From positions 1-64,000 of the forward strand of contig JAEUJQ010000077.1 in the NCBI GenBank assembly GCA_016793095.1: a stretch of 64,000 nt of DNA. Reading direction: 5' to 3'. Positions 18,121-27,793 of the stretch are shown here, in pieces. The translations under genes and the position numbers were made by a program. This stretch comes from Myxococcaceae bacterium (GTDB taxonomy: Bacteria; Myxococcota; Myxococcia; Myxococcales; Myxococcaceae). Numbering within the stretch: position 1 is the stretch's first letter; every line of letters begins with the position of its first letter. The notes beneath the pieces are model-generated. The model was not told where the DNA came from. It searched no databases and was given only the letters and a program-made list of their open reading frames with translations.

Positions 18121-18936
18121 ATGCACCGCGCCACGCTCGTCTGCGCCGTCTCACTCCTCGCCCTGGGCTGTCCGAAGCGGAAGGAGCCCGAGCGCGGCCT
18201 CGAGGTCGTCTTCGCCAAAGAGGGCGACGTGCGGCCGGTGGTCGAGAAGCGCCTCGCGCAGCTCGGCGTCGTCGCGCGCATCACCGAAGACGAGCGCTCG
18301 CTCACGGTCCGGGTACCCGACGTCGGTGGGACGGTGAACCTGGGCGAGCTGATGAAGCTGCTCACGCTGCCGGCGAGGCTCGAGTTCTGCGGCGCCGCGG
18401 ACGACGCGAGGTGGTGCGGACAGGACGCGGGCGTCGGCGTTCAGGTGGAGCCCGAGCGGGACGGGCAGGGGTGCTTCCTTCGCGGCGTCGATGCGGCCGC
18501 CCTCCGCGCGGCAGCCGAAGCGGCTGATGCAGGCCCGGTCTTCGTCGGCGAGCTGGAGCCAGGCACGCTGCGCACCTTCACCCCTGAGCCCGGTTGCTTC
18601 GCCCCGCGGGTGCTCGAGGCCGAGGCGAAGGCGGACCCGGGCCTCGGCTCGCAGGTCGTCAACCTCACGTTCGACGGGCCGAGCGCGACGAAGTTCGGCG
18701 ACCTCACGCGGCGGCTCCTTCGCAAGCCGCTCCTCATCGTGCTCGACGGGCGGGTGACGAGCGCCCCCATCGTGATGGAGCCCATCACCGGTGGCAGGGC
18801 CATGTTGACCTTCGGCCGGGACACGACGGGGGCCGAGGCGACCCGGCTGGCGCGGGCGCTCGCGGGTGGGCCGCTGCCGGGGACGTTGACCCTCGAGCGC
18901 CAGGGCGCCTACGGGCCGCCTTCGCTGATGAAGTAG
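18121..18936 (+). CDS. Lipoprotein with a SecD-like periplasmic domain
   Basis: The 271-aa protein has lipobox LALGC (Cys17). The C-terminal ~110 residues (VVNLTFDGPSATKFGDLTRR, LLIVLDGRVTSAPIV, GGRAMLTFG, ATRLARALAGGPLPG) match the SecD/SecDF head region that precedes the first large membrane block in preprotein translocase SecD. No transmembrane segments follow, so it cannot be SecD itself. It would be a membrane-anchored stand-alone copy of this fold, possibly a chaperone or regulator of export. Role inferred only. Confidence 0.78.
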   Translation: MHRATLVCAVSLLALGCPKRKEPERGLEVVFAKEGDVRPVVEKRLAQLGVVARITEDERSLTVRVPDVGGTVNLGELMKLLTLPARLEFCGAADDARWCGQDAGVGVQVEPERDGQGCFLRGVDAAALRAAAEAADAGPVFVGELEPGTLRTFTPEPGCFAPRVLEAEAKADPGLGSQVVNLTFDGPSATKFGDLTRRLLRKPLLIVLDGRVTSAPIVMEPITGGRAMLTFGRDTTGAEATRLARALAGGPLPGTLTLERQGAYGPPSLMK

Positions 18937-19103
18937 CTCCGAAACTCTGCGCCGCCTCCGCCGACAACCCGTTCGTCCAGCCGTCGTTCACTGGCGGCGG
19001 AATGGCGGAAGTGAGGCGCCGCCCGTCTGTTGCATTCGACGAGGCGGAGCGATACTCGCCCGTCAGCAGCGTGGGTGGTGGCGCCGGTCGCACGGGAGCA
19101 GTC

Positions 19104-19517
19104 ATGGTTGGTCTCGTCGTCGCATCGCATGGACGTCTGGCGGACGAGCTGGTCGCCACCGCGCGGCAGATCGTCGGTGACGTGCCGCTCATCGCCACCC
19201 TCTCCGTCGAGCCCGGCTGCAGCCCCGAGGACATCCGAGCGCGCATCAAGGACGCCGTGAAGTCCGTGGAGCAGGGAGACGGGGTGCTCGTCTTCGCCGA
19301 CCTCATCGGCGGCTCCCCCTGCACCCAGAGCCTGTCGCTGTGTAACCAGACGCGCCTCGAGGTGGTGACGGGCGTGAACCTGCCCATGTTGCTCAAGGCC
19401 AACACCCTGCGACACGAGCTGCCGCTGCGCGACCTCGCCAATGAGCTCGCGGCCTACGGGCAGAAGAACATCGCCTGCGCGACCGAGCTGATGCGCGCGC
19501 GCTCTTCAGCGGCCTGA
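19104..19517 (+). CDS. PTS mannose-type EIIA component
   Basis: The 137-aa protein starts MVGLVVASHGRLADEL, with the phospho-accepting His9 in the family position. It has the EIIA-Man fold pattern (VLVFADLIGGSPCTQSL, VVTGVNLPMLL). It takes phosphate from HPr and passes it to EIIB. The EIIB gene follows 110 bp downstream, but no EIIC/EIID permease genes are present, which fits a regulatory rather than a transport PTS, as reported in other deltaproteobacteria-like genomes. Confidence 0.9.
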   Translation: MVGLVVASHGRLADELVATARQIVGDVPLIATLSVEPGCSPEDIRARIKDAVKSVEQGDGVLVFADLIGGSPCTQSLSLCNQTRLEVVTGVNLPMLLKANTLRHELPLRDLANELAAYGQKNIACATELMRARSSAA

Positions 19518-19627
19518 ACGGGCAGGCGCTCAGGCTGTTCGCTCGAAGCAGTTCTGGTGAACGTTTTCGTGGCGGCCGGTGTCTGCCTGAAGCAGGCTCA
19601 CCCCTGGTGGGGGCTGTGGAGTCGGTC

Positions 19628-20089
19628 GTGATCGTCGCCAGCCGCATCGACAGCCGGTTGATTCACGGCCAGGTCATCGAAGCCTGGCTGCCGTTCTTGA
19701 AGGTCGCGCGCATCGTGGTGGCCGATGACGTCGCCGCGACCGACACCCTGGCGCAGGCCGCGATGAGCCTCGCCGTGCCGGAGACCGTGGAGGTCGTTCA
19801 CACCACGCTCGCGAAGCTCGACGCCGGCCGCTTCGCCACCGACGCGGTGCCGACGCTCATCCTCTTCCGCGACGTGGCCGGGGTGGTGTTCGCGCGTGAG
19901 CACGGGCTGCCCGACGGGCGGGTGATGGTGGGCAACGTTCACTCGGGGCCGGGCCGTCACGCGGTGAGCCGCTCGGTGTTCCTCACGGCGGGCGAAGAGG
20001 ACCAGCTCTCGGCGTTGCGCCGCTCGGGGATGGACGTCGTCATTCAGGCGGTGCCCAGCGAGTCGCCGCAGCCAGTCGTCCTCTCGTGA
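19628..20089 (+). CDS. PTS mannose/sorbose-type EIIB component
   Basis: The 153-aa protein has RIDSRLIHGQVIEAW, with the phosphorylated His13 of the EIIB-Man/Sor family, then IVVADDVAATD and VMVGNVHSGPGRHAVSRSVFLT. A GTG at 19628 preceded by GGAG at correct spacing is preferred; in-frame GTGs at 19607 and 19616 would add up to seven residues. It normally phosphorylates a sugar bound by EIIC/EIID, which are absent here, so a signalling role is likely. Confidence 0.88.
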   Translation: MIVASRIDSRLIHGQVIEAWLPFLKVARIVVADDVAATDTLAQAAMSLAVPETVEVVHTTLAKLDAGRFATDAVPTLILFRDVAGVVFAREHGLPDGRVMVGNVHSGPGRHAVSRSVFLTAGEEDQLSALRRSGMDVVIQAVPSESPQPVVLS

Positions 20090-20134
20090 CCACGTCGGCG
20101 TGACTCATGGGCGCCGTGAGGTAGAGAGCGTCTC

Positions 20135-21001
20135 ATGATCAAGTACGACCCGCACATCTGGCGGTCGACCTTCTTCGCCCTCCGCGGAACGATGGTGCAG
20201 GCCATCGTGCTGCGCTCGGTCTTCGTCACCGTGCTCGCGACGGTGGTGACGATGGTGCACTTCTTCGTGGTGCCGCTGTCCATCGCGACCACCATGAACG
20301 TGCACGGCATCGTCTCGACGGCGCTGGGGCTGTTGCTCGTCTTCCGGACGAACGCGTCGTACGACCGCTGGTGGGAAGGGCGGAAGCTGTGGGGCGCCAT
20401 CGTCAACACCTGCCGCAACCTCGCGCGGTCGGCGGTGGTGCACCTGCACGACACGCCAGAGCGGCTCGACAAGGTGATGCGGCTGGTCCGGGCGTTTCCG
20501 CCGGCCGCGACCCACCTGCTGCGCAACAAGCAGTGGAGCGAGCCGGCGCTCTTCAGCGCCGCCGACTCGACCCGACACCTCGCCAGGACCCATCCGCCGC
20601 TCGCCATCTGCACCGCGCTCAGCGAGGAGCTCAAGGAGGCCCACCGCGCGCGCCAGGTGAGCGACATCGTCTTCACCGCGCTCGACGCCGACTGCCACCA
20701 GCTCGTCGATTGCATCGGCGCGTGCGAGCGCATTCACAAGACGCCGGTGCCCTTCGCCTACGTCGTGCACCTGCGCCGCGCGCTCGTCATCTACTGTGCC
20801 ACGCTGCCGCTCGCGCTCATCGGCACCTTCGGGTGGTGGAACCTGCTCATCGTCTACCTCGTCTCCTACATCCTCTTCGGCATCGAGGAGATCGGCGTGG
20901 AGATCGAAGACCCGTTCGGCGATGACGAGAACGACCTGCCGCTCGAGCAGATCAGCGAGACCATCGACCGCAACGTTCGTGCGTTCGGCGAGAAGCACTG
21001 A
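20135..21001 (+). CDS. Bestrophin-family (UPF0187) membrane channel
   Basis: The 288-aa protein has the bestrophin signature LVFRTNASYDRWWEGRKLWG near residues 70-88, hydrophobic segments at about 25-50 and 55-75, and a second pair near 205-250, then the acidic stretch FGIEEIGVEIEDPFGDDEND typical of the family. It forms a chloride/anion-permeable pore in the inner membrane. It is the second anion channel in the window besides the ClC protein. It precedes the crotonase gene with a 9-bp gap, so they may be co-transcribed. Confidence 0.9.
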   Translation: MIKYDPHIWRSTFFALRGTMVQAIVLRSVFVTVLATVVTMVHFFVVPLSIATTMNVHGIVSTALGLLLVFRTNASYDRWWEGRKLWGAIVNTCRNLARSAVVHLHDTPERLDKVMRLVRAFPPAATHLLRNKQWSEPALFSAADSTRHLARTHPPLAICTALSEELKEAHRARQVSDIVFTALDADCHQLVDCIGACERIHKTPVPFAYVVHLRRALVIYCATLPLALIGTFGWWNLLIVYLVSYILFGIEEIGVEIEDPFGDDENDLPLEQISETIDRNVRAFGEKH

Positions 21002-21010
21002 GAGGGCACC

Positions 21011-21838
21011 ATGAACACCTCGGACCTGACCTGCGCCACCGTCACCGTCGAAGCAGCCGTGGCCGAGGTGACGCTCACCGCGACCGGCAAGGCCAACCGC
21101 ATGGGCCCGGACTACTGGGCGCAGCTGCCGACGCTCTTCGCGCGGCTCGACGAGGAGGCCGCGGTGCGCGCCATCGTGCTGCGCGGGGCCGGCGAGCACT
21201 TCTCGTTCGGGCTCGACCTGGCCGCGATGGGCGGCGAGCTGGCGGAGCTGCTGCAGCCCGAGGCGGGCGCGAGGGCGCGGCAGACCCTGCTCAACACCAT
21301 TCGTCGCATGCAGGACGCGAACACCGCGGTCGCGCGGTGCCGGAAGCCCGTCATCGCCGCGGTGAGCGGCTGGTGCATCGGCGGCGGGGTGGACCTCATC
21401 ACCGCCTGCGACGTGCGGCTCGCCTCGGCCGACGCGAAGTTCAGCGTGCGGGAGGTGAAGCTGGCGATGGTGGCCGACGTGGGCACCCTGGCGCGGCTGC
21501 CGGCCATCGTCGGCCAGGGCGTGGCGCGCGAGCTCGCCTTCACCGGTGATGACGTGGACGCGGCGCGGGCGCTGCGCATCGGGCTCGTGAACGAGGTCTA
21601 CCCGACGCAGGCCGAGCTCCTCACGCAGGCGCGGGCGATGGCCGTCCGCATGGCGAGGAACTCGCCGCTGGTGCTCGCCGGCATCAAAGAGGTGATGAAC
21701 GCGCAGAGCGAGGCGCAGGCGCGTGAGAGCCTGGCGACGGTGGCGCTCTGGAACGCGGCCTTCCTGCCCTCGAAGGACCTGCTCGAGGCCATGGGCGCGT
21801 TCCTGGAGAAGCGCGAACCCACCTTCTGCGGCGAGTAG
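21011..21838 (+). CDS. Crotonase-family enzyme, dienoyl-CoA isomerase-like
   Basis: The 275-aa enoyl-CoA hydratase/isomerase fold shows oxyanion-hole regions FSFGLDLAAMGG and GWCIGGGVDLITACD. Asp128, Glu148 and Asp156 align with the three acidic residues of delta3,5-delta2,4-dienoyl-CoA isomerase (ECH1: GGVDL, EV/EVK, ADVGTL), including the 20- and 8-residue spacing. It should therefore isomerise 3,5-dienoyl-CoA during oxidation of unsaturated fatty acids. No signal peptide. The substrate prediction rests on the conserved triad alone. Confidence 0.88.
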   Translation: MNTSDLTCATVTVEAAVAEVTLTATGKANRMGPDYWAQLPTLFARLDEEAAVRAIVLRGAGEHFSFGLDLAAMGGELAELLQPEAGARARQTLLNTIRRMQDANTAVARCRKPVIAAVSGWCIGGGVDLITACDVRLASADAKFSVREVKLAMVADVGTLARLPAIVGQGVARELAFTGDDVDAARALRIGLVNEVYPTQAELLTQARAMAVRMARNSPLVLAGIKEVMNAQSEAQARESLATVALWNAAFLPSKDLLEAMGAFLEKREPTFCGE

Positions 21839-21916
21839 CCCGCCGCCCGGTGGGCCCCGCTCGCACGGCGGTGCGCTGCGGCAGGCTGGTGACGCCGCGT
21901 CGATGGAGACGAAGCC

Positions 21917-21942
21917 CTGAGCGCAGAGGCGCCGCCGCTCAG
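21917..21942. terminator. Possible bidirectional hairpin between convergent genes
   Basis: CTGAGCG pairs with CGCTCAG across a 12-nt loop between the crotonase gene and the giant lipoprotein gene, overlapping the latter's stop codon. No U-tract. Confidence 0.3.
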
Positions 21943-24900
21943 AGGCCGCCCGTCGGGCTGTAGATGACCGTGCTGCTCTGCCCCGCCGCCCACACGCGCG
22001 TCGACACGGCGCCGGCCGCGACCGAGAAGAGCGTGTCGGTGGTGTTGGTGAGGAGCGGACTCCACGAGTCGCCGTCGTCGGTGGACTTGAGCAGCACCCC
22101 GCCGCTGCCCGACGCGTACCAGGTCGTCGTGCCCGGCACGTTCACCACGTCTTCAAGGAACGAGGTGGTGCCCGACGGCCGCGGCAGGAACGTCACGCCG
22201 TGGTCGGTGGACTTGTAGATGGCGCCCGTCGTGCCCACGGTGATGACGATGCCCAGGCCATCGCTCTTCGCCGCCACGCCACGGAAGTCGACGGACGGGT
22301 TGATGTCGGCCCGTGGCGTCCAGGTGGCGCCGCTCTGCGTCTGCAGCGCGCCGGCGTTGCCGACGACGACGGCCCGGTTGGTGCCGCCCGAGACCCACGC
22401 TGCGACCGCCTGGAAGGTGCGCGGGCCGCCTGTCGAGGTCACCACCCAGTTCCCGCCGCTCCACGTCAGCACGGTGCTTGCGGCGCCCACCGCGAGGCAG
22501 CTCGTCGCCGTGCGGCACGAGACGTCGTTGAGGCTCGCCGTCACGATGCCGGTGTCCGGGTCCGCCGCCCAGGTCGTGCCTCCGTTCGTGGACTTGGAGA
22601 TGCCGCCCGCCGCGCCCACGCCGAAGAGCAGCGTCGCGCCCACGCCCCCGCCGGTGTCGAACGCCGCGAGGGCGTTGATGGTGTTGCTGGTGAGGCCCGC
22701 GCCCTGCTGCGTCCAGGTGGCGCCCGAGTTGCTGCTGAACACGATGAGCCCGCTGCCGCCCGCGCCCCAGAGCGTCGAGCCGTAGCTCGAGGGCATCGCC
22801 AGCTTGCTCACGAAGGTGGAGAAGGTGCCGACGTTGCGGTTGGTGAAGGTGAGCGGCGCCGTCATCAGCAGCATCCTCCCCGAGTACCCGGCCGACGCGA
22901 CCTCGGTGCTCGACCGCGCGACGAGGGCGAGCTGGTCGGTGTTCTGCGACGAGGGCACCGGCAGCGTCGCGTCCGAGCGCGTGTTGCCCACGAAGCGGAT
23001 GATGGCCGGCGTGCCGGTGTCGCCCGAGATCCACAGCTCGGTGCCGGTGGCCGCGAGGGCGAAGATCTCCGCCACGTCACCGAAGCCCGGCAGCTCGGAG
23101 AACGACTGCGCGCCGTCGACCGACCGCAGGAGCGAGCCCTGGCCGGTCGGCCGCACGCCGCCGATGTAGATGGTGTTCGAGTTGGGGAGCGCCACCACCG
23201 CGTTGAGCTGCGTGGTGAAGCCGGCCGGCAGCGCCACGCTCGTCCACGTCGCGCCGTTGTCCGTCGAGCGCAGCACGGTGCCGGCGGTGCCGACCGCCAC
23301 CAGCACGCCCGCGCCAGAGCACGCCCCCAGGGCGCTCGAGCAGCGCGCCACCGCCCGCAGGTGCGCGCCGGTGCTCGTCGTCACCACGTCGAAGGTGGGC
23401 TCGGCGTTGAAGATGGTGGTGCTCGCGCGGACGATGCGGCCGTTGCTGCCCACGGCCACCCACCACGAGGTGACGAGCGGCACCGACCCGGTCGTGCCCG
23501 CGAAGGTGATGGCGTGGAGGTCGCGGCCAGCGGCGTCGTTGTTCGCCACCACCGAGAACGTCACCCCGTCGTCCGTGCTGCGGGCGACGTGCCCGAGGCG
23601 GCCCACCGTCCACACGTCGCCGGCGCCGTCCACCATCACCGCGTTCAGGTGGAGGTCCGTCATCGGGTCGCGCCGGGTGAACGAGACGAGGCCGTCGTCC
23701 GAGCTGTAGAGCGCGCCGGCGGTGCCCACCGTGAAGTAGCGGTTCGCCGACGGGCTGTACGCGATGCCGCGCACGAGGGCGCCGCTGGCCGGCCGGTTCT
23801 GCTGGGCGAAGGGCCAGCGGGGCGTCGCGCTCACCTGGGTCGAGGTGCCGCTCCGGTTGCCCGCGTTGTCCACCGCGCGCACCACGAAGAAGTGCGTCAC
23901 GCCGTTGGGCAGCGTCAGAACGAGGGTGGTGGTCGCGCCCATGCCCGGCGTGACGAGGGGGCCGAACTGGTACGGCCCGCCGCTCGTGGTGCCGACGCCG
24001 ACCTCGTAGCCCTGCACGCCGCTCGAGGCGTCGGTGGAGTTCGTCCACTGCACCGTCACCTGGCGATGGCCCGCGAGCGACGCGGGACCGACCGGCGCCG
24101 TGGGCGCGAAGGAGTCGAGGAAGATGTCGTACGTCGCCGCCGCGGTGCTGACGTTGCCGGCGCCGTCGAGGAGCCAGGCGTAGACGCGGCGGTCTCCCTG
24201 CGCCGCCAGCGTGTGCATGGCCGTCGACGTGTACAGCACGAAGCAACTGTCGGCCGCCGTCGGCGTCGCGGGGGCCGGCGCGCCCACTGACGTCTCCTTG
24301 AGGCACCGCTGGGCCAGGCCGCTGCCCGACTCGGACGGCGAGAACGCCACCGTCACCGTCGCCGTGGTCGTGTAGCGCGCGCCGGAGTTGATGGAGATGG
24401 CCACCGTCGGCGGCGTCGTGTCGAGGATGATGGAGTCGCTCCCGTTGGCCGAGACGTTGCCCGCCGCGTCCAGCACCCGCAGCAGCACCGTCTTCGTGCC
24501 GTCGCCCGTCGTCAGCGTCGCGTTCACCGGCGAGACGTACGGGGCGGGTGCGCCGAAGCCGCCCACGCCGTTCGTCGACACCTGCAGCTGCGTCACGCCC
24601 ACCGCGTCACTCGCCATGCTCGTCACGGTGACGTTGACGGAGTTCGTGTACGTCGCGCCGCCGTTCACGCTGACGCCGCTCACCACCGGGGCCGTCTGGT
24701 CGAGGGTGATGCCGTCGCTGACGATGGCCGAGGGGTTGCCGGCGGCGTCGATGACGCGCAGGTACGCCGTCTTCGGTCCATCTCCCGCCGCGAGCAGCAC
24801 CGCCGGCGCAGCCGACCAGGGCACGCAGGTGGTGGGCGGCGAGGTGTCACCGGTGCACACCTGCCCGAGGCCGCTCGTCGCGTCGCTCGCCTGGTGGTTG

Positions 24901-27686
24901 AACGCCGGCGAGAGCGTGCTCGTCGAGGCCGCCCCCCCCGCGAGGCCCAGGCCGGCCCCCATGACGCTCACCGTCGGCGCCACCGTGTCGACGGTGATGG
25001 CGTCGGTCGCGGCCGAGGTCGATACGTTGTTGGCGCCGTCGCGGAAGAACACGCTCACCGTCTTGAGGCCGTCGCCGGCGGGCAACATGAAGCCCGCGCT
25101 GGCGATGGGCGTGAAGCACGCGTCCATCGGGCCGCTCGGCGGCGTGCCGGTGGTGTTCGCGCAGTAGTGGGTGATGCCCGACGGGTCGCTCGCGGTGAAG
25201 ACGAGCGTCGCAGCGAACGAGCTCGTGAACGCCGGGTTGCCCGCGTTGATGACGAAGGTGCCCGTGGGCGCGCCGCGGTCGAGCACGATGGTGTCGAAGG
25301 CCACCGGGCTCTCGTTGCCCGCACCGTCGAGCACCTTGCAGCCCACCGACTTCGTCCCGTCGGCCCCCGTCAGCGTGTACGCCACCGAGGGCGCGTGCGG
25401 CACCGGCGGGGCGAACGGGCCCAGGTCCGTCTGGCACTGCACCTGCGCCAGGCCCGAGCCGCCCGAGTCCGACGCGAAGGTGAAGGCGCTCACGTTCGCG
25501 CTGTTGGTGTACGGCGCGGTCGAGTTGACGTTGAAGCCGCTCAGATTCGGGGCCGTCTGGTCGAGCCCGATGCTGGCCATCGAGGCGAGCGAGACGTTGC
25601 CGGCGTTGTCGCTCACCGTGACGAGCACCGTCTTCAGCCCGTTGCCACCGGTGAGGGTGACGGGCACCGAGGCGCCGTACGGCACGCACCCGGGCGTCAC
25701 GTTGCCCGAGACGCACACCTGGAAGAGGCCGCTCGAGGTGGCGCCGTCGGCGGCGGTGACGGCCAGGGTCGCAGCGGTGAGGCGCGTCCACCCTGCGCCG
25801 CCGTTGAGGACCGCCGTCGAGATGGTGGGCACCGCCGTGTCGTAGAAGATGGTGTCGGTGGCCGTGGCCTGGTTGCCCGCGCCGTCGGTGACGCGCAGGG
25901 TGACCGTCACCTGGCCCTGGGTGAGCCCCAGCATCCACACCGCGGGCGAGGCCGACACGTTCATGAAGCTGGCGCCGTCGTTCGACGCCTGCTGCGTCGC
26001 GATGCCCGAGAGCGAGTCAGTGGCCGTCCACGAGAGGCTCGTCGTGGCCATGTTGGTGGCCGCGGCGTTGGCGTTCACCGTGAAGGCCGACAACTGCGGG
26101 GGCGCCGTGTCGAGGATGATGGAGTCGTTCAGCACCAGGGTCTGGTTGAGCGAGTTGCGCACCCGCACGCGCACCGTCTTCATGCCGTCACCCGCCGAGA
26201 GCGCCCAGGCCTTCATGGTGACCGGCGCGCCGCAATCGACGTAGCTGACGCCGTCGTTCGAGTAGCACAGCTCGGTCACCGTCGCGGGCGCGGTGGTGGA
26301 CGCGCTGATGGTGAGCGTGACGTTCGTGTTGTTGGTGGCGGCCGCCGAGCCGTTCACCTGCAGGCCGCCGGTGATGCTGCCGGCGACCAGCACGAAGGCC
26401 GCGTTGCCCGAGTTGAACTGTTGCCACGCGCTCGCGTTGCCCGCCGCGTCGAGCGCGCGCAGCTGCCACTTGTAGGCGCCGGGCGCGAAGCTCGACAGCG
26501 GGAGCGTCAGCACACCCTCGGCCGAAAGCGTGCCGGTGTGCGTCGCGGTGTTCGTGAAGGTCGCGCTCGACAGCACGACCTCTGCCTCGAGCCGCACCTG
26601 AGCGTTCTCGGGGTCGTCGACGCTCGCCCGCAGTTGCGGCGCGGTCGCCACCATCCCGCCCGCCATCACAGGCATGTCCGCGGCGTCCACCTGGGTCAGC
26701 ATGCTGAGCGCCGGAGGCTGGTTCGCTGGCGCGCTCACGGTGAGCTGGAACGTCTCGCTGTCGGTCGCGCTCGACGGGTCCGCCGCCGTCACCGTCACCA
26801 TGCGCGAGTCCACCACGTTCGCCGCTGGCGAGAGGGTGAGCACGTTGCCCACCAGCGCGCCGAAGGGTGGGGCGTTGGTGAGCGAGTAGCTGACGGCGTC
26901 GCCGTCGGGATCAGTCGCGAGGAAGGTGACCATCTGCGAGGTGCCAGCTGTCATCGTCACCGCGGCCACGGGCATCAGCACTGGCGGCCGGTTCACGTTG
27001 ACGACGGTGATGGAGAGGGTCCCCTGTGACTGGAGCGCGGTGTCGCTGACGATGACGGTGACCTGATGCGCGCCCGCGTGCGTGAAGCCGGGCGCGATGG
27101 TGAGGACGGCGCCCGCGAGCGAAACGAACGCCGGGGCGTTCTGAATGGAGAAGACCAGCGGGTCGTTCTCAGCGTCGGTTGCCATCAGCGTCACCGTCGT
27201 GGTCGCGCCCTCGTTGACGGTGACGGGGCTGAGGCTCCCCAGGACCGGAGCGGTGTTCATCGGCGCTCCACCAGCCGTGCCGCCCCCTGCGCTCCCGCCG
27301 GCCGCGCTGCCTCCCGCTGTGCTCCCACCGGCCGCGCTGCCTCCGGCTGTGCTCCCACCGGCCGCGCTGCCTCCGGCTGTGCTCCCGCCGGCCGCGCTCC
27401 CTCCGGCTGTGCTCCCACCGGCCGCGCTGCCTCCGGCTGTGCTCCCGCCGGCCCCACTCCCGCCCGCTGCGCTCCCGCCCGCTGCACTCCCGCCCGCCGC
27501 ACCGCCAGCCGCACTTCCGCCAGCCGCACTTCCGCCAGCCGCACTTCCGCCAGCCGTGCTCCCGCCCGCACCGCCGTCGAGGTCGATCGGCTCGGTGTTG
27601 ACGACGCAGCTGAACCAGAGCGCGAGGGGCGCTGCGAGCAAGACAGGGGACAGGCGGCGGGGCGCCGCGGCGAATCTCGGGAGCAT
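21939..27686 (-). CDS. Giant surface lipoprotein: GGS linker, Ig/cadherin-like repeats, Fn3, BNR/YCF48-type propeller
   Basis: The 1,915-aa protein starts at the ATG at 27686 (MLPRFAAAPRR) with a signal ending LALWFSC. After about residue 40 comes a ~110-residue GGSTAGGSAAGG linker. Then follow He_PIG/cadherin-like domains (NEGATTTVTLMATDAENDPL; DPDGDAVSYSL), about nine bacterial Ig-like repeats with a DTxPP / VLDGAGN rhythm, an Fn3 domain (APVGPASLAGHRQVTVQW), and a C-terminal ~550-residue propeller with Asp-box/YCF48-like strands (SxDDGxTW, STDNGATWTSV). Predicted large extracellular adhesin or polysaccharide-interacting protein. No catalytic motif seen. Confidence 0.85.
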   Translation of the reverse strand: MLPRFAAAPRRLSPVLLAAPLALWFSCVVNTEPIDLDGGAGGSTAGGSAAGGSAAGGSAAGGAAGGSAAGGSAAGGSGAGGSTAGGSAAGGSTAGGSAAGGSTAGGSAAGGSTAGGSAAGGSTAGGSAAGGSAGGGTAGGAPMNTAPVLGSLSPVTVNEGATTTVTLMATDAENDPLVFSIQNAPAFVSLAGAVLTIAPGFTHAGAHQVTVIVSDTALQSQGTLSITVVNVNRPPVLMPVAAVTMTAGTSQMVTFLATDPDGDAVSYSLTNAPPFGALVGNVLTLSPAANVVDSRMVTVTAADPSSATDSETFQLTVSAPANQPPALSMLTQVDAADMPVMAGGMVATAPQLRASVDDPENAQVRLEAEVVLSSATFTNTATHTGTLSAEGVLTLPLSSFAPGAYKWQLRALDAAGNASAWQQFNSGNAAFVLVAGSITGGLQVNGSAAATNNTNVTLTISASTTAPATVTELCYSNDGVSYVDCGAPVTMKAWALSAGDGMKTVRVRVRNSLNQTLVLNDSIILDTAPPQLSAFTVNANAAATNMATTSLSWTATDSLSGIATQQASNDGASFMNVSASPAVWMLGLTQGQVTVTLRVTDGAGNQATATDTIFYDTAVPTISTAVLNGGAGWTRLTAATLAVTAADGATSSGLFQVCVSGNVTPGCVPYGASVPVTLTGGNGLKTVLVTVSDNAGNVSLASMASIGLDQTAPNLSGFNVNSTAPYTNSANVSAFTFASDSGGSGLAQVQCQTDLGPFAPPVPHAPSVAYTLTGADGTKSVGCKVLDGAGNESPVAFDTIVLDRGAPTGTFVINAGNPAFTSSFAATLVFTASDPSGITHYCANTTGTPPSGPMDACFTPIASAGFMLPAGDGLKTVSVFFRDGANNVSTSAATDAITVDTVAPTVSVMGAGLGLAGGAASTSTLSPAFNHQASDATSGLGQVCTGDTSPPTTCVPWSAAPAVLLAAGDGPKTAYLRVIDAAGNPSAIVSDGITLDQTAPVVSGVSVNGGATYTNSVNVTVTSMASDAVGVTQLQVSTNGVGGFGAPAPYVSPVNATLTTGDGTKTVLLRVLDAAGNVSANGSDSIILDTTPPTVAISINSGARYTTTATVTVAFSPSESGSGLAQRCLKETSVGAPAPATPTAADSCFVLYTSTAMHTLAAQGDRRVYAWLLDGAGNVSTAAATYDIFLDSFAPTAPVGPASLAGHRQVTVQWTNSTDASSGVQGYEVGVGTTSGGPYQFGPLVTPGMGATTTLVLTLPNGVTHFFVVRAVDNAGNRSGTSTQVSATPRWPFAQQNRPASGALVRGIAYSPSANRYFTVGTAGALYSSDDGLVSFTRRDPMTDLHLNAVMVDGAGDVWTVGRLGHVARSTDDGVTFSVVANNDAAGRDLHAITFAGTTGSVPLVTSWWVAVGSNGRIVRASTTIFNAEPTFDVVTTSTGAHLRAVARCSSALGACSGAGVLVAVGTAGTVLRSTDNGATWTSVALPAGFTTQLNAVVALPNSNTIYIGGVRPTGQGSLLRSVDGAQSFSELPGFGDVAEIFALAATGTELWISGDTGTPAIIRFVGNTRSDATLPVPSSQNTDQLALVARSSTEVASAGYSGRMLLMTAPLTFTNRNVGTFSTFVSKLAMPSSYGSTLWGAGGSGLIVFSSNSGATWTQQGAGLTSNTINALAAFDTGGGVGATLLFGVGAAGGISKSTNGGTTWAADPDTGIVTASLNDVSCRTATSCLAVGAASTVLTWSGGNWVVTSTGGPRTFQAVAAWVSGGTNRAVVVGNAGALQTQSGATWTPRADINPSVDFRGVAAKSDGLGIVITVGTTGAIYKSTDHGVTFLPRPSGTTSFLEDVVNVPGTTTWYASGSGGVLLKSTDDGDSWSPLLTNTTDTLFSVAAGAVSTRVWAAGQSSTVIYSPTGGL
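27270..27570. repeat. 30-bp/15-bp tandem repeats encoding GGSTAGGSAA linker
   Basis: At least four near-identical 30-bp units (core GCGCTGCCTCCGGCTGTGCT plus CCCACCGGCC) followed by shorter 15-bp variants, in frame within the giant lipoprotein. Confidence 0.85.
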
Positions 27687-27793
27687 GGTGGCTTCCTGTT
27701 GAGGGGTGAGTGCCGTGGAATGCACGCAGCCCGCGGCGAAGATCACGCAATCGTCATCGCCCGACCTCCCACCACCGACTACGGTTCCGCCAC

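Noticed and set aside
22200..24290. 696-codon plus-strand frame within the giant lipoprotein
   Set aside because: Shadow of the minus-strand gene; no start with ribosome-binding site and random-like composition.
24894..27029. 711-codon plus-strand frame
   Set aside because: Same reason; antisense to the Ig-repeat region and extremely Arg-rich.
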